64,000 bases of DNA from Streptomyces sp. NBC_01296 (GCF_035984415.1 NZ_CP130721.1:1-64000); one strand, 5' to 3'. Shown: positions 34,810 to 43,106, counted from the first letter of the stretch. Notes: generated by a model from the sequence alone, not told the origin. Made by a program: numbers and translations.

Positions 34810-35736
34810 TCAGAGTCGCAGCAGCAGGAGCTCGGTGACGGCCTTGAGGTCGTCCGGGGTGAGGTGGGCCGTCAGGGCGTCCGCGATCGTTTCCGGGGTG
34901 TCCGTCGCGATCGTGATCCGCGGTGTCGAGGGCGTCGGGGGTGCTGGGGGAGAGGGGGGCGAAGGGGGAGCGTTAACGGCGTTAACGGCGTTAACGGTCG
35001 GCGTCGGGTGGGCGCGTTGGCGGGGAGGGGCGACCGTGTTGAGGGTCTCGTCCGCCGCGGCCTCCTGGTGCTCCTGGGGGAGGCGGCCGATGCGGCGGGC
35101 CGGTTCGACCTTGAGCTCGCCCGTGTCGACCTTCTCCTGGAGGCTCGGAGTGAGGTTCAGCAGGGTCAGGCGCTGGGAGACCCAGGCCGCCGTCTTGCCC
35201 AGGCGCTTGGCGACCTGGGCTTGAGAGCCGTGGACGTCGACGAGTTCCTGGAGGGCGCGGGCCTGGTCCATGGGGGCGACGTCCACCCGGTGGACGTTGG
35301 CGATCAGGGCAGACTCGAGGATGTCCGCCGCGGAGGCGGACAGGGCGTCGTTCACGTGGATGTGCATGGTCTTCAGGCCGGCCAGCTGGGCCGCCGCGAG
35401 GCGCCGGTTGCCGTCGATCACCACGTACGGGGCGCGCCCCAGCCCGTCGGTCTGGCCCGGGTGCGCCTCCATGAAGGCCATGCGGGTCGCGACCGCGAGG
35501 GGCTGGAGCTGGCCGCGGGAGACGAGGGACTGGGCCAGCTCCTCGAGTTCGGTGAGGTCCTCGCGGAGGTTGAACGGGTTGTGGGCGAGCGCCTCGATGG
35601 GGACCTCGGACGGCGGGACCATCCCGGAGGTGGGGGCGCCGGTGGCCTCCGCGATCGCCGCGCGGCGGGAGCTGACGCCGACGGGCTGGGCCCGCGCGAA
35701 GGATGCCGAGACTCCGAGCTTGTCGGCCTTGCTCAT
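34810..35736 (-). CDS. parB: ParB-family partition protein
   Basis: The product is 308 aa. The ParB/Srx domain has SEVPIEALAHNPFNLREDLTELEELAQSLVSRGQLQPLAV and VIDGNRRLAAAQLAG. A KorB/ParB HTH follows (GSQAQVAKRLGKTAAWVSQRLTLLNLTPSLQEKV), then a Pro-rich linker with NAVNAVNA and a short C-terminal dimer region. It should bind centromere sites and recruit ParA. It is coupled to parA (ATGA overlap). The linker itself is encoded by a GTTAAC array (34972-34995), so the gene may contain its own binding sites. Confidence 0.93.
   Translation of the reverse strand: MSKADKLGVSASFARAQPVGVSSRRAAIAEATGAPTSGMVPPSEVPIEALAHNPFNLREDLTELEELAQSLVSRGQLQPLAVATRMAFMEAHPGQTDGLGRAPYVVIDGNRRLAAAQLAGLKTMHIHVNDALSASAADILESALIANVHRVDVAPMDQARALQELVDVHGSQAQVAKRLGKTAAWVSQRLTLLNLTPSLQEKVDTGELKVEPARRIGRLPQEHQEAAADETLNTVAPPRQRAHPTPTVNAVNAVNAPPSPPSPPAPPTPSTPRITIATDTPETIADALTAHLTPDDLKAVTELLLLRL
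34972..34995. repeat. GTTAAC array inside parB
   Basis: Three GTTAAC boxes at 9-bp spacing (34972, 34981, 34990) encode NAVNAVNA in the ParB linker. Possible parS-like site within the partition gene. Confidence 0.8.
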
Positions 35737-37001
35737 GAGATCTCCCTAGCGAGGGCGCGCATGGCGATCGCCTGGTCGCCCTTGGGCGAGTAGACGAAGA
35801 GGGGCTGCTTCACGCGGACGGCTTCGCGCTGTTCCTTGAGGTCCGGTACGACGGCGACGACGCGCGGATCCTTTATGTCCATCCACGCCTGGAGGGAGGA
35901 GGTCGCGATGTAGCCGCGGCGGCCGTCGTAGAGGTTGACGACGAGGCCGAGGTAGTCGATGTCGAGGCTGAGGTCGTCGCGCAGGTCGTTGATCTGGGAG
36001 GTGAGGAGGTCGTACGCGTCGGCCGACGAGTCCTCCGCCTGTACGACGATCAGCGCGCCGGAGGCGCCCGGCTGTTCGGTGTCGCGGCGGCGCCCGTAGT
36101 AGATGGCGGCGTCCATGCTGAGGCCGAGGCTCGGCGGGCAGTCGATGAGGATGACGTCGTAGTCGGATTCGACGGGGCCCAGGGCGCGTTCGAGGGCTGC
36201 CTCGCGGGCGCGGACCGTGGAGAGGCGGACGTCGAGGAGGAAGGCGTCCGTGCAGGCGGGCAGGAGGTGGAGGCGGTTGCCGAAGCGCTGGTCCGGGATG
36301 GGGACGATCAGGTCGGCGAGGGGGCCCTTGGCCTCGCCGGCCATGTGGCAGGTGAGGCTGTCGCCGCCGATGGGCAGCGGCTGCTGGCCGAGCTGCTTGG
36401 TGAGGTGGCCCTGGGGGTCGAAGTCGATCAGCAGGACGCGCATGCCGAGGCCCGGGAGGTCCTCCAGGTCCAGGGGGGTCGTCTCGGGGTGGGGCTGCTC
36501 GCCCTGCCTGCCCTCGTCGGACGCCGCGGCGCGGGCCAGCTGGCGGGCGATGCGGACCGGGTGGAGGGTCTCCGGGTCCTCGGCGAGGGCCTCGGCGGTA
36601 CCGGCGGTGATGGCGGTCTTGCCGACGCCGCCCTTCTGGTTGCACACGACGATGCGGCGTACGACGGAGGGCCGCTTGACCGTGGGCGCCGGGTTCATCT
36701 CCAGCCAGAGGCGGACCGCTTGGGCCAGCCCCTGGATGAGGGAGACACCGCGGTCCTTGGAGCCGGCGCGGAAGGACTCCCACTGGCCGGCGGGCAGCCA
36801 GGTGGAGAACGATTCGGCGCCCGAGGTGTCGACGGGGGAGGGGGCGGAGGCGAGGGCGCTCCAGTGGGCGATCCCCTGGTGAACGGCGTCCTGGATGTCG
36901 ATCCGCAGCTGGGCGGTGCGGATTTTCAACTCCTGGCGGAGCCACGGGGGGAGCTTGGAGACGACCTTCTCTCGGTCGCTCTGAGACGAGGGCGAAGTCA
37001 T
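35733..37001 (-). CDS. parA: ParA-family partition ATPase
   Basis: The product is 422 aa. The ATPase core begins about residue 120 with RIVVCNQKGGVGKTAITAGTAEAL (deviant Walker A KGGVGKT), then MRVLLIDFDPQGHLTKQLG and DVILIDCPPSLG. The ~115-residue N-terminal extension contains two stretches resembling ribbon-helix-helix or DNA-binding segments (LPPWLRQELKIRTAQLRI; WESFRAGSKDRGVSLIQGL), as in type Ia ParA proteins that repress their own operon. The start is MTSPSSQSDRE at 37001; the upstream in-frame extension has shadow composition. First gene of parA-parB, probably read through to tap-tpg. Confidence 0.92.
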   Translation of the reverse strand: MTSPSSQSDREKVVSKLPPWLRQELKIRTAQLRIDIQDAVHQGIAHWSALASAPSPVDTSGAESFSTWLPAGQWESFRAGSKDRGVSLIQGLAQAVRLWLEMNPAPTVKRPSVVRRIVVCNQKGGVGKTAITAGTAEALAEDPETLHPVRIARQLARAAASDEGRQGEQPHPETTPLDLEDLPGLGMRVLLIDFDPQGHLTKQLGQQPLPIGGDSLTCHMAGEAKGPLADLIVPIPDQRFGNRLHLLPACTDAFLLDVRLSTVRAREAALERALGPVESDYDVILIDCPPSLGLSMDAAIYYGRRRDTEQPGASGALIVVQAEDSSADAYDLLTSQINDLRDDLSLDIDYLGLVVNLYDGRRGYIATSSLQAWMDIKDPRVVAVVPDLKEQREAVRVKQPLFVYSPKGDQAIAMRALAREIS

Positions 37002-37012
37002 GAGAGGGACTT

Positions 37013-37060
37013 TACTAACGTTCGCGGGCGGATGTGGGCGCCACGCTTGGGTTTTGCTAA
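37013..37060. promoter_or_regulatory. Candidate parA operator
   Basis: CTAACG occurs twice (37015-37020 and 37053-37058), each preceded by TTTNCT or TTTGCT, so that on the coding strand GTTAGTAAAG and GTTAGCAAAA form a direct repeat before parA. It may be an autoregulatory site for ParA or ParB. Confidence 0.4.
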
Positions 37061-37130
37061 CGATGTGGGTGTGAGCGCGGGTGAGGCGCAGGTGGGGGCG
37101 CGGGTGTCGCGGCCGGATCCGGGTACGCGA

Positions 37131-37199
37131 CAGGGCGGCCTCGCACACGCCGTAGCGAGCACCCCCGTGGTTCGCCACGGCGTGTGCGAGGCCGCCCTG
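37131..37199 (-). terminator. Long hairpin terminator after the receptor-type TetR gene
   Basis: A perfect 23-bp inverted repeat (37131-37153 with 37177-37199) with a 23-base loop lies 10 bases beyond the TetR gene stop and upstream of parA. It should insulate parA from read-through. Confidence 0.85.
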
Positions 37200-37208
37200 G
37201 ATACGTCG

Positions 37209-37883
37209 TCAGCCGACCGGAACCGCGGAGGACTCCGGGGCAGGCAGACCGAGTTCGGCCCGGCAGGCGGGCGAGCCCGCCGGGTCGAAGTGGGGGATGC
37301 GGTGCGCGGGCACGATCCCCGGGAGCAGGAAGTGCCACAGGTCGACGACCCGGGTGTGCAGGTCTCCGCGGCCGGTGCGGACGTGCGAGGTGACCTGGAT
37401 TCCGGTGAACGATCCGACGAGGAGCGTCGAGAGGTCGTACACGTCGAGCGACGGGAGGATGTCGCCGCGCTCCTGGGCCGGCTTCAGGCAGCCGTGGGCG
37501 GTGTCGATCCAGGCGTTGTACGGGGTCGGGTCCGGGTTGGTGAAGGAGCCGAACTCGATGACCAGGCGGATGCCGGCGCGGATGCGGACGTTCGCGCGCA
37601 GTCCGTATGCCATCTGGTGCGTCAGGTCGATGACGGTCTGCAGACCCGGTTCCTCGACCGCGGGGACGCCTGCGGCGACCTGGAACTGCTCGTCCATCAG
37701 GGCGCGGGCGAGGGCTTCCTTGGACTGGAAGTGGAAGTACAGGGCGCCCTTGGTGACCCCGGCGTGCTTGACCACGTCGCTGAGGCTGGCGCCGCCGAAG
37801 CCGAAGCGGTCGAAGGCGATGGCCGCACCGTCGAGGATCGCCTGCCGGGTGATCTCGGCGCGTTCCTGGCGGGCCCTTGCCAT
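37209..37883 (-). CDS. Gamma-butyrolactone receptor-type TetR regulator
   Basis: The product is 224 aa. The DNA-binding region AIAFDRFGFGGASLSDVVKHAGVTKGALYFHFQSKEALARALMDEQ is the ArpA/ScbR/BarA hallmark (GVTKGALYFHF). The ligand domain keeps the family Trp (YNAWIDTAHG) and the pattern LLVGSFTGIQVTSHVRTGR. Receptors of this class release their target promoters on binding a butyrolactone or butenolide. No AfsA-type synthase lies nearby, but the butenolide genes at 54-58 kb could supply a ligand. It is next to parA and the GTTAAC zone. A possible ARE-like dyad lies near 38004-38032. Confidence 0.88.
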   Translation of the reverse strand: MARARQERAEITRQAILDGAAIAFDRFGFGGASLSDVVKHAGVTKGALYFHFQSKEALARALMDEQFQVAAGVPAVEEPGLQTVIDLTHQMAYGLRANVRIRAGIRLVIEFGSFTNPDPTPYNAWIDTAHGCLKPAQERGDILPSLDVYDLSTLLVGSFTGIQVTSHVRTGRGDLHTRVVDLWHFLLPGIVPAHRIPHFDPAGSPACRAELGLPAPESSAVPVG

Positions 37884-38003
37884 GTGGTCTCCCTGCCGCT
37901 TGCCGCCCGCTGGTGCTTGGCGGTTGGTGTCTGTTGCCGGGGTGCGAGCTGTGGTCGTCGCTGCGGCGGAGGCTCGTACAAGGTCAATCTAGTGGGGCGG
38001 CGG

Positions 38004-38032
38004 CAAAGAAAACCAGTCGACAAGTACTTTTT
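38004..38032. promoter_or_regulatory. Weak ARE-like dyad upstream of receptor gene
   Basis: An AT-rich imperfect dyad centred on GTCGAC (arms AAGAAAACCA and AAGTACTTTT) precedes the receptor gene 37209-37883. It has only partial agreement with autoregulatory elements, so it is a tentative operator. Confidence 0.35.
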
Positions 38033-38114
38033 AGGGGAGGGCGAGTGATGGTTTGTAGGGTCCTGGGGTGGTTTTAACTATTACTTTTTGGGAGGACGGG
38101 CCGCCTCGGAGACC

Positions 38115-38138
38115 GTTAACGGCGTTAACGCCGTTAAC
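38115..38138. repeat. GTTAAC array upstream of the AhpD-like gene
   Basis: Three GTTAAC boxes at 9-bp spacing (38115, 38124, 38133) lie in the gap between the receptor gene and the convergent AhpD-like gene. Non-coding copy of the tap/parB arrays. Confidence 0.85.
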
Positions 38139-38169
38139 GGTCGGCAAGGGCGGGGGCAGGACCACGGGA

Positions 38170-38628
38170 TCAGGACCAGGGGGTGCCGGCCTGCTGGCGG
38201 GTGGCCAGGTTGAGGCGGTTCCAGATGTTGACCGTGGAGATGGAGAGGATGAGGGCGGCGAGCTGCTGCTCGTCGTAGTGCTTCGCCGCCTCGTCGTAGA
38301 CCTCGTCCGGGACCGCGTTGCTGCGGTCTGCGACGCGGGTCACGGCCTCCGCCAGGGCGAGGGCGGCGCGCTCGGCATCAGTGAAGTAAGGAGTGTCGCG
38401 CCAGCCGGCGATCGCGTGGATCCGCTCGTCGGTCTCGCCGAGTTTCTTCGCGATCCGGGGGTGCATGTCGAGGCATACGCCGCAGGCGTTGATCTGGCTG
38501 GCCCGGATGTGGGCGAGCTCGAGGGTGCGCTCGCTGACGCCGGTGGCGACGACGGCCTTGCCAATGGCCGTCAGGCCGGCCATGGCACCGGGGACGACGA
38601 GGGCGGGGTTTCCCATGCGTGCGGTCAT
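38170..38628 (-). CDS. AhpD-like carboxymuconolactone decarboxylase family protein
   Basis: The product is 152 aa. It contains the CMD/AhpD active-site motif ELAHIRASQINACGVCLDMH (CxxC plus His) and a helical fold with LALAEAVTRV and YDEQQLAALILSISTVNIWNRL. Such proteins act as thiol-dependent peroxidase partners or decarboxylases in the cytosol. ATG at 38628 with GGGAG upstream. It is flanked on both sides by GTTAAC arrays, and no functional partner is adjacent. Confidence 0.9.
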   Translation of the reverse strand: MTARMGNPALVVPGAMAGLTAIGKAVVATGVSERTLELAHIRASQINACGVCLDMHPRIAKKLGETDERIHAIAGWRDTPYFTDAERAALALAEAVTRVADRSNAVPDEVYDEAAKHYDEQQLAALILSISTVNIWNRLNLATRQQAGTPWS

Positions 38629-38748
38629 TGCGGTCTCCCGTGGGTGGGTGCGGTTGCTGCGTGGTCGGCTTCGCTTCGTTGTCTTCACTGCACTGACGGA
38701 TGGGCGGGCGGGAGTGTGACCGGCTGGGGGAGATTTCTTCCGGCGGGC

Positions 38749-39344
38749 GTTAACGGCGTTAACGCCGCGACCGCCGGAAGTGTCGGGCGGTTCGTTGCGA
38801 TGGGGGTGCACGCGCTGTTCGGGGCGAGGCGGCGGCGGAGCGGATGCGGGAGTTCGCGGTGTCTGTGCTGCTGCCGCTGTTCTTCGTCGGGAGCGGGCTG
38901 AAGACGGACGTGGGGCTGCTGGGCGGCGGCACTGCATGGTGGTGGGCGGGGTGACGGAGCTGGTGGTGCTGAACGTGGCGCTCGGGCTCGGGGTGATCGG
39001 GGCGGAGCTGTTCACGGCGCTGGTGCTGATGGCGTTGGTGACGACGGCGGTCACCGGGCCGGTGGTACGGGCGTTGCGGGAGCGGGAGGCCAAGGGGGCG
39101 GTCGGCCTTCGGCGTTAACGGCGTTAACGGCGTTAACGCCGTCAACGGTCTGCCGCCGGGTTGGCGCCCGGCGTTAACGCCGTTAACGGTCCGTCCGGCT
39201 GGTGCCCGGGGCGTTAACGCCGTTAATGGTCCGGGCCCCGGCAGGCGTCCGGCGCAACGGTCCTCGCTGGGACAGGTCGGGTTGCCGGCGTTAACGGCGT
39301 TAATGCTCCCGCCCGGGTGGGCCTTCGGCATTAACGGCGTTAAC
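38749..39344. repeat. GTTAAC arrays between AhpD-like and epoxide hydrolase genes
   Basis: Boxes at 38749, 38758, 39114, 39123, 39132 (plus GTCAAC at 39141), 39173, 39182, 39213 (plus GTTAAT 39222), 39290 (plus GTTAAT 39299) and 39339 (with ATTAAC at 39330) keep the 9-bp spacing. This is the densest non-coding group and the best centromere (parS) candidate. Confidence 0.85.
38800..39118 (+). pseudogene. Fragment of a CPA2-type cation/proton antiporter
   Basis: The plus strand reads MREFAVSVLLPLFFVGSGLKTDVGLLGGG near 38840-38930, then in another frame VLNVALGLGVIGAELFTALVLMALVTTAVTGPVV at 38965-39065. These are adjacent parts of a KefB/NhaS-like antiporter core, separated by a deletion and frameshift. 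No start remains. The fragment sits inside the GTTAAC zone. Confidence 0.7.
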
Positions 39345-39373
39345 GGTGGTCAGGCACCCCCTAACCTGCCCGC

Positions 39374-40555
39374 ATGAGTGATCTTGGGGAGTGGGCGCAC
39401 GCGTTTCGGGTTGATGTGGCCGAGCGGGAGCTCGAGGACCTGGCCGAGCGGCTGGATCGGGTGCGGTGGCCCGATGAGTTGCCGGGGGTGGGGCGGGCTT
39501 ACGGGATGCCGCTCGGGGAGTTGCAGGAGCTCGTGCGGTACTGGCGTACCGGGTACGACTGGCGGGCCGCCGAGGCGCGGTTGAACGAGTGGCCGCAGTA
39601 CACCACCGTCATCGATGGGGCTCAGGTGCACTTCGCGCACGTGCGCTCGCCCGAGCCGGATGCCACGCCTCTGCTGATGACCCATGGCTGGCCCGGATCC
39701 TTCGTCGAGTTCCAGCGGGTGGCCGGGCCGCTGACCGATCCGCGGGCGCACGGTGGGGATCCCGCCGATGCCTTTCATCTGGTGTTGCCCCACATACCGG
39801 GCTTCGGCCTGTCCGGGCCGACCCGGGAGACCGGCTGGGAGTTCAAGCGGGTCGCGCGGGCCTTCGGGGTGCTGATGGAGCGGCTCGGGTACGCGGAGTA
39901 CGGGGTGCAGGGCGGGGACTGGGGGGCCGCCGTGTCGCGGGAGCTCGGGAGGATCAGGCCGGGGAACGTGGTGGGGGTGCACCTGAACCTGTTGCCCGGC
40001 GGCGGGGCGACCGAGAAGCCCGGGGCCGAGGAACTGGCCGGGCTGAGTGAGGCGGAGCGGGAGCGGACGCTGGCTTCGTGGGAGCGGTACCGGGTCTGGG
40101 CGCGGGAGCGGCAGGGGTACGCCGACATCCAGGCGACCCGGCCGCAGACCCTCGCGTACGGACTGAACGACTCGCCGGTCGGGCTGCTCGCCTGGATCGG
40201 GGAGAAGTTCGCCGAGTGGAGTGATCCTGGGTGCCCGATCGACCGGGACCAGATGCTGACCAACGTGATGCTGTACTGGCTGACGGGGACCGCCGGGTCC
40301 GCCGCGCGGATCTACTACGAGCGCGCGCATGCGGACTACTACGGACTGCCCCCCGAGGTGTCGGCCACGCCGACCGCGTTGGCCGACTTCCCCCGCGACA
40401 ATTTCGTTCCGCTGCGGCACATCGCCGCGCACACCGACTCCGTCGTGCGCTGGACCTCGTACGAACGGGGCGGGCACTTCCCCGCGATGGAGGTGCCGGA
40501 GCTGCTGGTCGGGGACATCCGGGCCTTCTTCCGGGGGCTGCGGTCCGGGAGGTGA
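39374..40555 (+). CDS. Epoxide hydrolase (EHN domain plus alpha/beta hydrolase)
   Basis: The product is 393 aa. The N-terminal EHN domain (residues 5-105: FRVDVAERELEDLAERLDRVRWPDEL) precedes the alpha/beta-hydrolase with HGWPGSF (oxyanion), QGGDWGAAVSREL with the nucleophile Asp, a lid with the usual Tyr residues, and GGHFPAMEVPELL with the catalytic His. These enzymes hydrolyse epoxides to diols (juvenile-hormone/microsomal type). Monocistronic, just after the GTTAAC arrays. Substrate unknown. Full length for the family. Confidence 0.93.
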   Translation: MSDLGEWAHAFRVDVAERELEDLAERLDRVRWPDELPGVGRAYGMPLGELQELVRYWRTGYDWRAAEARLNEWPQYTTVIDGAQVHFAHVRSPEPDATPLLMTHGWPGSFVEFQRVAGPLTDPRAHGGDPADAFHLVLPHIPGFGLSGPTRETGWEFKRVARAFGVLMERLGYAEYGVQGGDWGAAVSRELGRIRPGNVVGVHLNLLPGGGATEKPGAEELAGLSEAERERTLASWERYRVWARERQGYADIQATRPQTLAYGLNDSPVGLLAWIGEKFAEWSDPGCPIDRDQMLTNVMLYWLTGTAGSAARIYYERAHADYYGLPPEVSATPTALADFPRDNFVPLRHIAAHTDSVVRWTSYERGGHFPAMEVPELLVGDIRAFFRGLRSGR

Positions 40556-40625
40556 GGTCCGGGAGGTGAGGTCCGGCATGTGAAATGGCGCGTGCGGGGC
40601 GGCGTACGGCTGTGATCATCGCCTG

Positions 40626-41132
40626 ATGATCGACGAACAGCGGACCCGGCCCGTGCTGGTGGGTGACGAGCGCGCCACCCTGACCAGCGTTCTGCAGTGG
40701 CAGCGGGACACCCTGATGATGAAGTGCGCGGGGCTGACGGACGAGCAGTTGCGGCGCAAGGCCGTCGCGCCGTCCGGGCTGTCCCTGCTCGGGTTGGTCC
40801 GGCACCTGGCGGAGGTCGAGCGGAGCTGGTTCCGCAACGTCCTGAACGACGAGGACGTACGCGGCTACTTTCCGAAGAACGAGGCCGGGGAGTGGACGGA
40901 CTTCCACGTCGAGGACGCGGACCCGGCCGAGTCGCTCAAGGTCTGGGAGGAGACGTGCGCGCGCTCCCGGGCGATCGTGGACGCCGCCGGGTCGCTCGAT
41001 GTGACGGGGCACTACGGCGACGAGGCGTACTCGCTGCACTACATCCTGGCCCACATGATCGAGGAGTACGCCCGGCACAACGGGCATGCAGACCTGCTGC
41101 GCGAGGCGATCGACGGCGTGACGGGGGAGTAG
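40626..41132 (+). CDS. DinB-fold (DUF664) protein
   Basis: The product is 168 aa, four-helix DinB fold: LQWQRDTLMMKCAGLTDEQLRRKAVAPSGLSLLGLVRHLAEVERSWF and YILAHMIEEYARHNGHADLLREAIDG. Conserved His in VRHLAEVE and in HMIEEYARHNGH form the usual metal triad. Relatives are thiol (mycothiol)-dependent transferases or of unknown role. Alone, convergent with the flavoprotein gene. Confidence 0.9.
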   Translation: MIDEQRTRPVLVGDERATLTSVLQWQRDTLMMKCAGLTDEQLRRKAVAPSGLSLLGLVRHLAEVERSWFRNVLNDEDVRGYFPKNEAGEWTDFHVEDADPAESLKVWEETCARSRAIVDAAGSLDVTGHYGDEAYSLHYILAHMIEEYARHNGHADLLREAIDGVTGE

Positions 41133-41141
41133 CCGCCGCCC

Positions 41142-41696
41142 TCAGGGGATGCGCGGGGCGGTCACGGCGTCCAGGGCGGTGAGGGCCACCGGCCACGGGA
41201 AATGGGACGGGGCGTCGGGGCCGGCCGGGCCGGGGACGAAGCCGTCCTCGCCGTAGAGGACGGTGACGCCGGCGCCGCGCAGGGTGGCCAGGGACTGGTC
41301 GAACTGGGGGTGCACGGCGAGGGCGGCATTCGTGCAGGGCATGGTGACGACGGGGGTGCCCTTGCCGATCGCCTCGGCGGCGACGCCGATGGCGAAGCGG
41401 TCGGTGAGGCCGAGGGCCCAGGAGTTGAGGGAGTTGAAGGTCGCCGGGGCGAAGAGGATGGCGTCGGCGGCCGGCCATACGTCGGGCTCGCCGGGGAGCT
41501 TGTACTGCCAGCGCACGGGGTGACCGGTCAGGGCGGCAAGGCCGTCGAGGCTTCCGGCGAGCCAGTGCGCGGCGGTCGGGGTGAGGCCGAGACAGACGTC
41601 CCAGCCGCGGGACTGGGCGTCCTCGACGACGTGGGCCACGTCGAATACGGGCGGGGCGGCGGAGCAGAGCAGGTAGAGCGTCCTCGTGGGGGTCAT
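41142..41696 (-). CDS. Flavoprotein (phosphopantothenoylcysteine decarboxylase-like)
   Basis: The product is 184 aa. The Flavoprotein fold shows an N-terminal strand RTLYLLCSAAPPVFDVAHVVEDAQ, then DAILFAPATFNSLNSWALGLTD (FMN-binding PATxNS region) and VVTMPCTNAALAVHPQFDQSL (substrate clamp region). It probably binds FMN; the reaction is unknown. Standalone relatives occur in secondary metabolism and prenyl-flavin pathways. It ends near the DinB stop (convergent). Confidence 0.82.
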   Translation of the reverse strand: MTPTRTLYLLCSAAPPVFDVAHVVEDAQSRGWDVCLGLTPTAAHWLAGSLDGLAALTGHPVRWQYKLPGEPDVWPAADAILFAPATFNSLNSWALGLTDRFAIGVAAEAIGKGTPVVTMPCTNAALAVHPQFDQSLATLRGAGVTVLYGEDGFVPGPAGPDAPSHFPWPVALTALDAVTAPRIP

Positions 41697-41902
41697 ACCG
41701 CCATGTGATCACATGAGTTGATCTCGACCATAGTTGAGGTGGCGCGATCGGCCATACGGGTGAACGTCGCATGGCTGTGCGGATCGTTGTTCCGGTGACT
41801 TTTCCGAGATCTTTGGCTGCGGGCGATGAGTTTCGGGCGGGGCCGGCGTCTACCTCTGTGACGGCGAAGCACGCACGACGTACGGACAGGAGCACCGCAG
41901 AG

Positions 41903-42124
41903 ATGAGCGAGCCGGTGAAGGGCCCCGCCAGCTACTTCCCTTCGATCGAGAAGAAGTACGGACGTCCCGTCGCGCAATGGAAGGACCTGATCCGGTCCTC
42001 TCCGCTGAGCAAGCACATGGAGCTCGTCTCCTGGCTCAAGACCGAGCACGGACTGGGGCACGGCCACGCCAACGCCCTCGTCGCGCACACCCTCGGCGAG
42101 GACGCGGGGCGGGCCCGAGCCTGA
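41903..42124 (+). CDS. DUF4287 small protein
   Basis: The product is 73 aa: GPASYFPSIEKKYGRPVAQWKDLIR, then SKHMELVSWLKTEHGLGHGHANALVAHTL. This matches the DUF4287 family, small helical proteins of unknown function. AGGAG lies 10-11 bases before the ATG; the longer in-frame ORF upstream is not used. Confidence 0.85.
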   Translation: MSEPVKGPASYFPSIEKKYGRPVAQWKDLIRSSPLSKHMELVSWLKTEHGLGHGHANALVAHTLGEDAGRARA

Positions 42125-42226
42125 GGGGCTGCGCCGCCGTGTGCGGGGGCAGGGCGTGGACGTACGCGTATGGAGCTGAGCTTTTCGGCGATGTTCCGTC
42201 TCGCGGCGCCGGGCTTGACTGGAGCC

Positions 42227-43066
42227 ATGACACGGACACCGCAGCACACGAACTCCGCCGACCCCGCCGTCCTCGTCATCGGGGGCAACGGCAAGACCGG
42301 CCGGCGCGTCGCCGAGAAGCTCCGGCTCCAGGGCCGCCCGGTCCGGATCGGCTCCCGTACCGGAGCCCCTGCTTTCGACTGGAACGCCCCCGTCACCTGG
42401 GGCCCGGCGCTGGAGGGCGTCGACCGGGTGTACGTGACCTACTACCCCGACCTGGCCTTCCCGGGGGCCGCCGAGCAGATCGGCGCGTTCTCGCAGGCGG
42501 CCGTGGCCGCCGGGGCGCGCCGCCTGGTCCTGCTGTCCGGCAGGGGCGAGGAGGCCGCGCAGCGCGCCGAGGAGAGCCTGAAGGCGTCCGGCGCCGACTG
42601 GACGGTCGTCAGGTCCAGCTGGTTCAACCAGAACTTCGACGAGAGCTTCTTCCTGGAGCCCGTACGGGCCGGGGAGATCGCCCTGCCGACCGCCGACGCC
42701 GTGGAGGCCTTCGTCGACGCCGACGACATCGCCGACGTGGTGGTGGCCGCGCTGGGCGACGACCGGCACATCGGCGGGACGTACGAGCTGTCCGGACCGC
42801 GGCTGATCAGCTTCACCGACGTCGCCGCCGAGCTGTCGAAGGCGACGGGGCGCACGATCACGTACGTCCCCGTCTCCCAGGAGGCGTACCGGGCGGTGCT
42901 CCGCGAGCACGGCCTGCCGGAGGAGTTCGCCGACCTGTTCACGCTGATCCTGGACGGGCGCAACGCGCATCTGGTGGACGGGGTGGAGGAGGTGCTCGGC
43001 CGGAAGCCGAAGGACTTCGCCGAGTTCGCCCGTGACGCGGCGGCGACCGGTGTCTGGGACGTCTGA
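42227..43066 (+). CDS. NmrA-like NAD(P)-binding protein
   Basis: The product is 279 aa. Rossmann motif AVLVIGGNGKTGRRVAEKLRLQG (GGxGxTG) at residue 14, then VTYYPDLAFPGAAEQIGAFSQAA and RSSWFNQNFDESFF. There is no SDR catalytic Tyr-Lys pair; NmrA/YtfG-type proteins are redox sensors or quinone reductases. ATG at 42227 (MTRTPQHTN). It is followed 40 bases later by an AraC-type gene that may regulate it. Confidence 0.87.
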   Translation: MTRTPQHTNSADPAVLVIGGNGKTGRRVAEKLRLQGRPVRIGSRTGAPAFDWNAPVTWGPALEGVDRVYVTYYPDLAFPGAAEQIGAFSQAAVAAGARRLVLLSGRGEEAAQRAEESLKASGADWTVVRSSWFNQNFDESFFLEPVRAGEIALPTADAVEAFVDADDIADVVVAALGDDRHIGGTYELSGPRLISFTDVAAELSKATGRTITYVPVSQEAYRAVLREHGLPEEFADLFTLILDGRNAHLVDGVEEVLGRKPKDFAEFARDAAATGVWDV

Positions 43067-43106
43067 GTCCCTGTCGCGGGGCAGGGCGCCGGGAGAGGAT
43101 GGGCCC

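Noticed and set aside
31825..35793. A 1322-codon plus-strand open frame rich in GVNGVNAVNG repeats
   Set aside because: It is antisense to tpg, tap and parB, which have clear family motifs and ribosome-binding sites. The frame is long because of high GC and the 9-bp repeats, and its composition is shadow-like.
38780..39118. A complete small membrane protein gene between the GTTAAC arrays
   Set aside because: The hydrophobic parts are two pieces of a known antiporter core in different frames with no start, so it is a remnant.
41771..41902. N-terminal extension of the DUF4287 protein
   Set aside because: The extra 44 residues look like promoter translation; AGGAG and family start support 41903.
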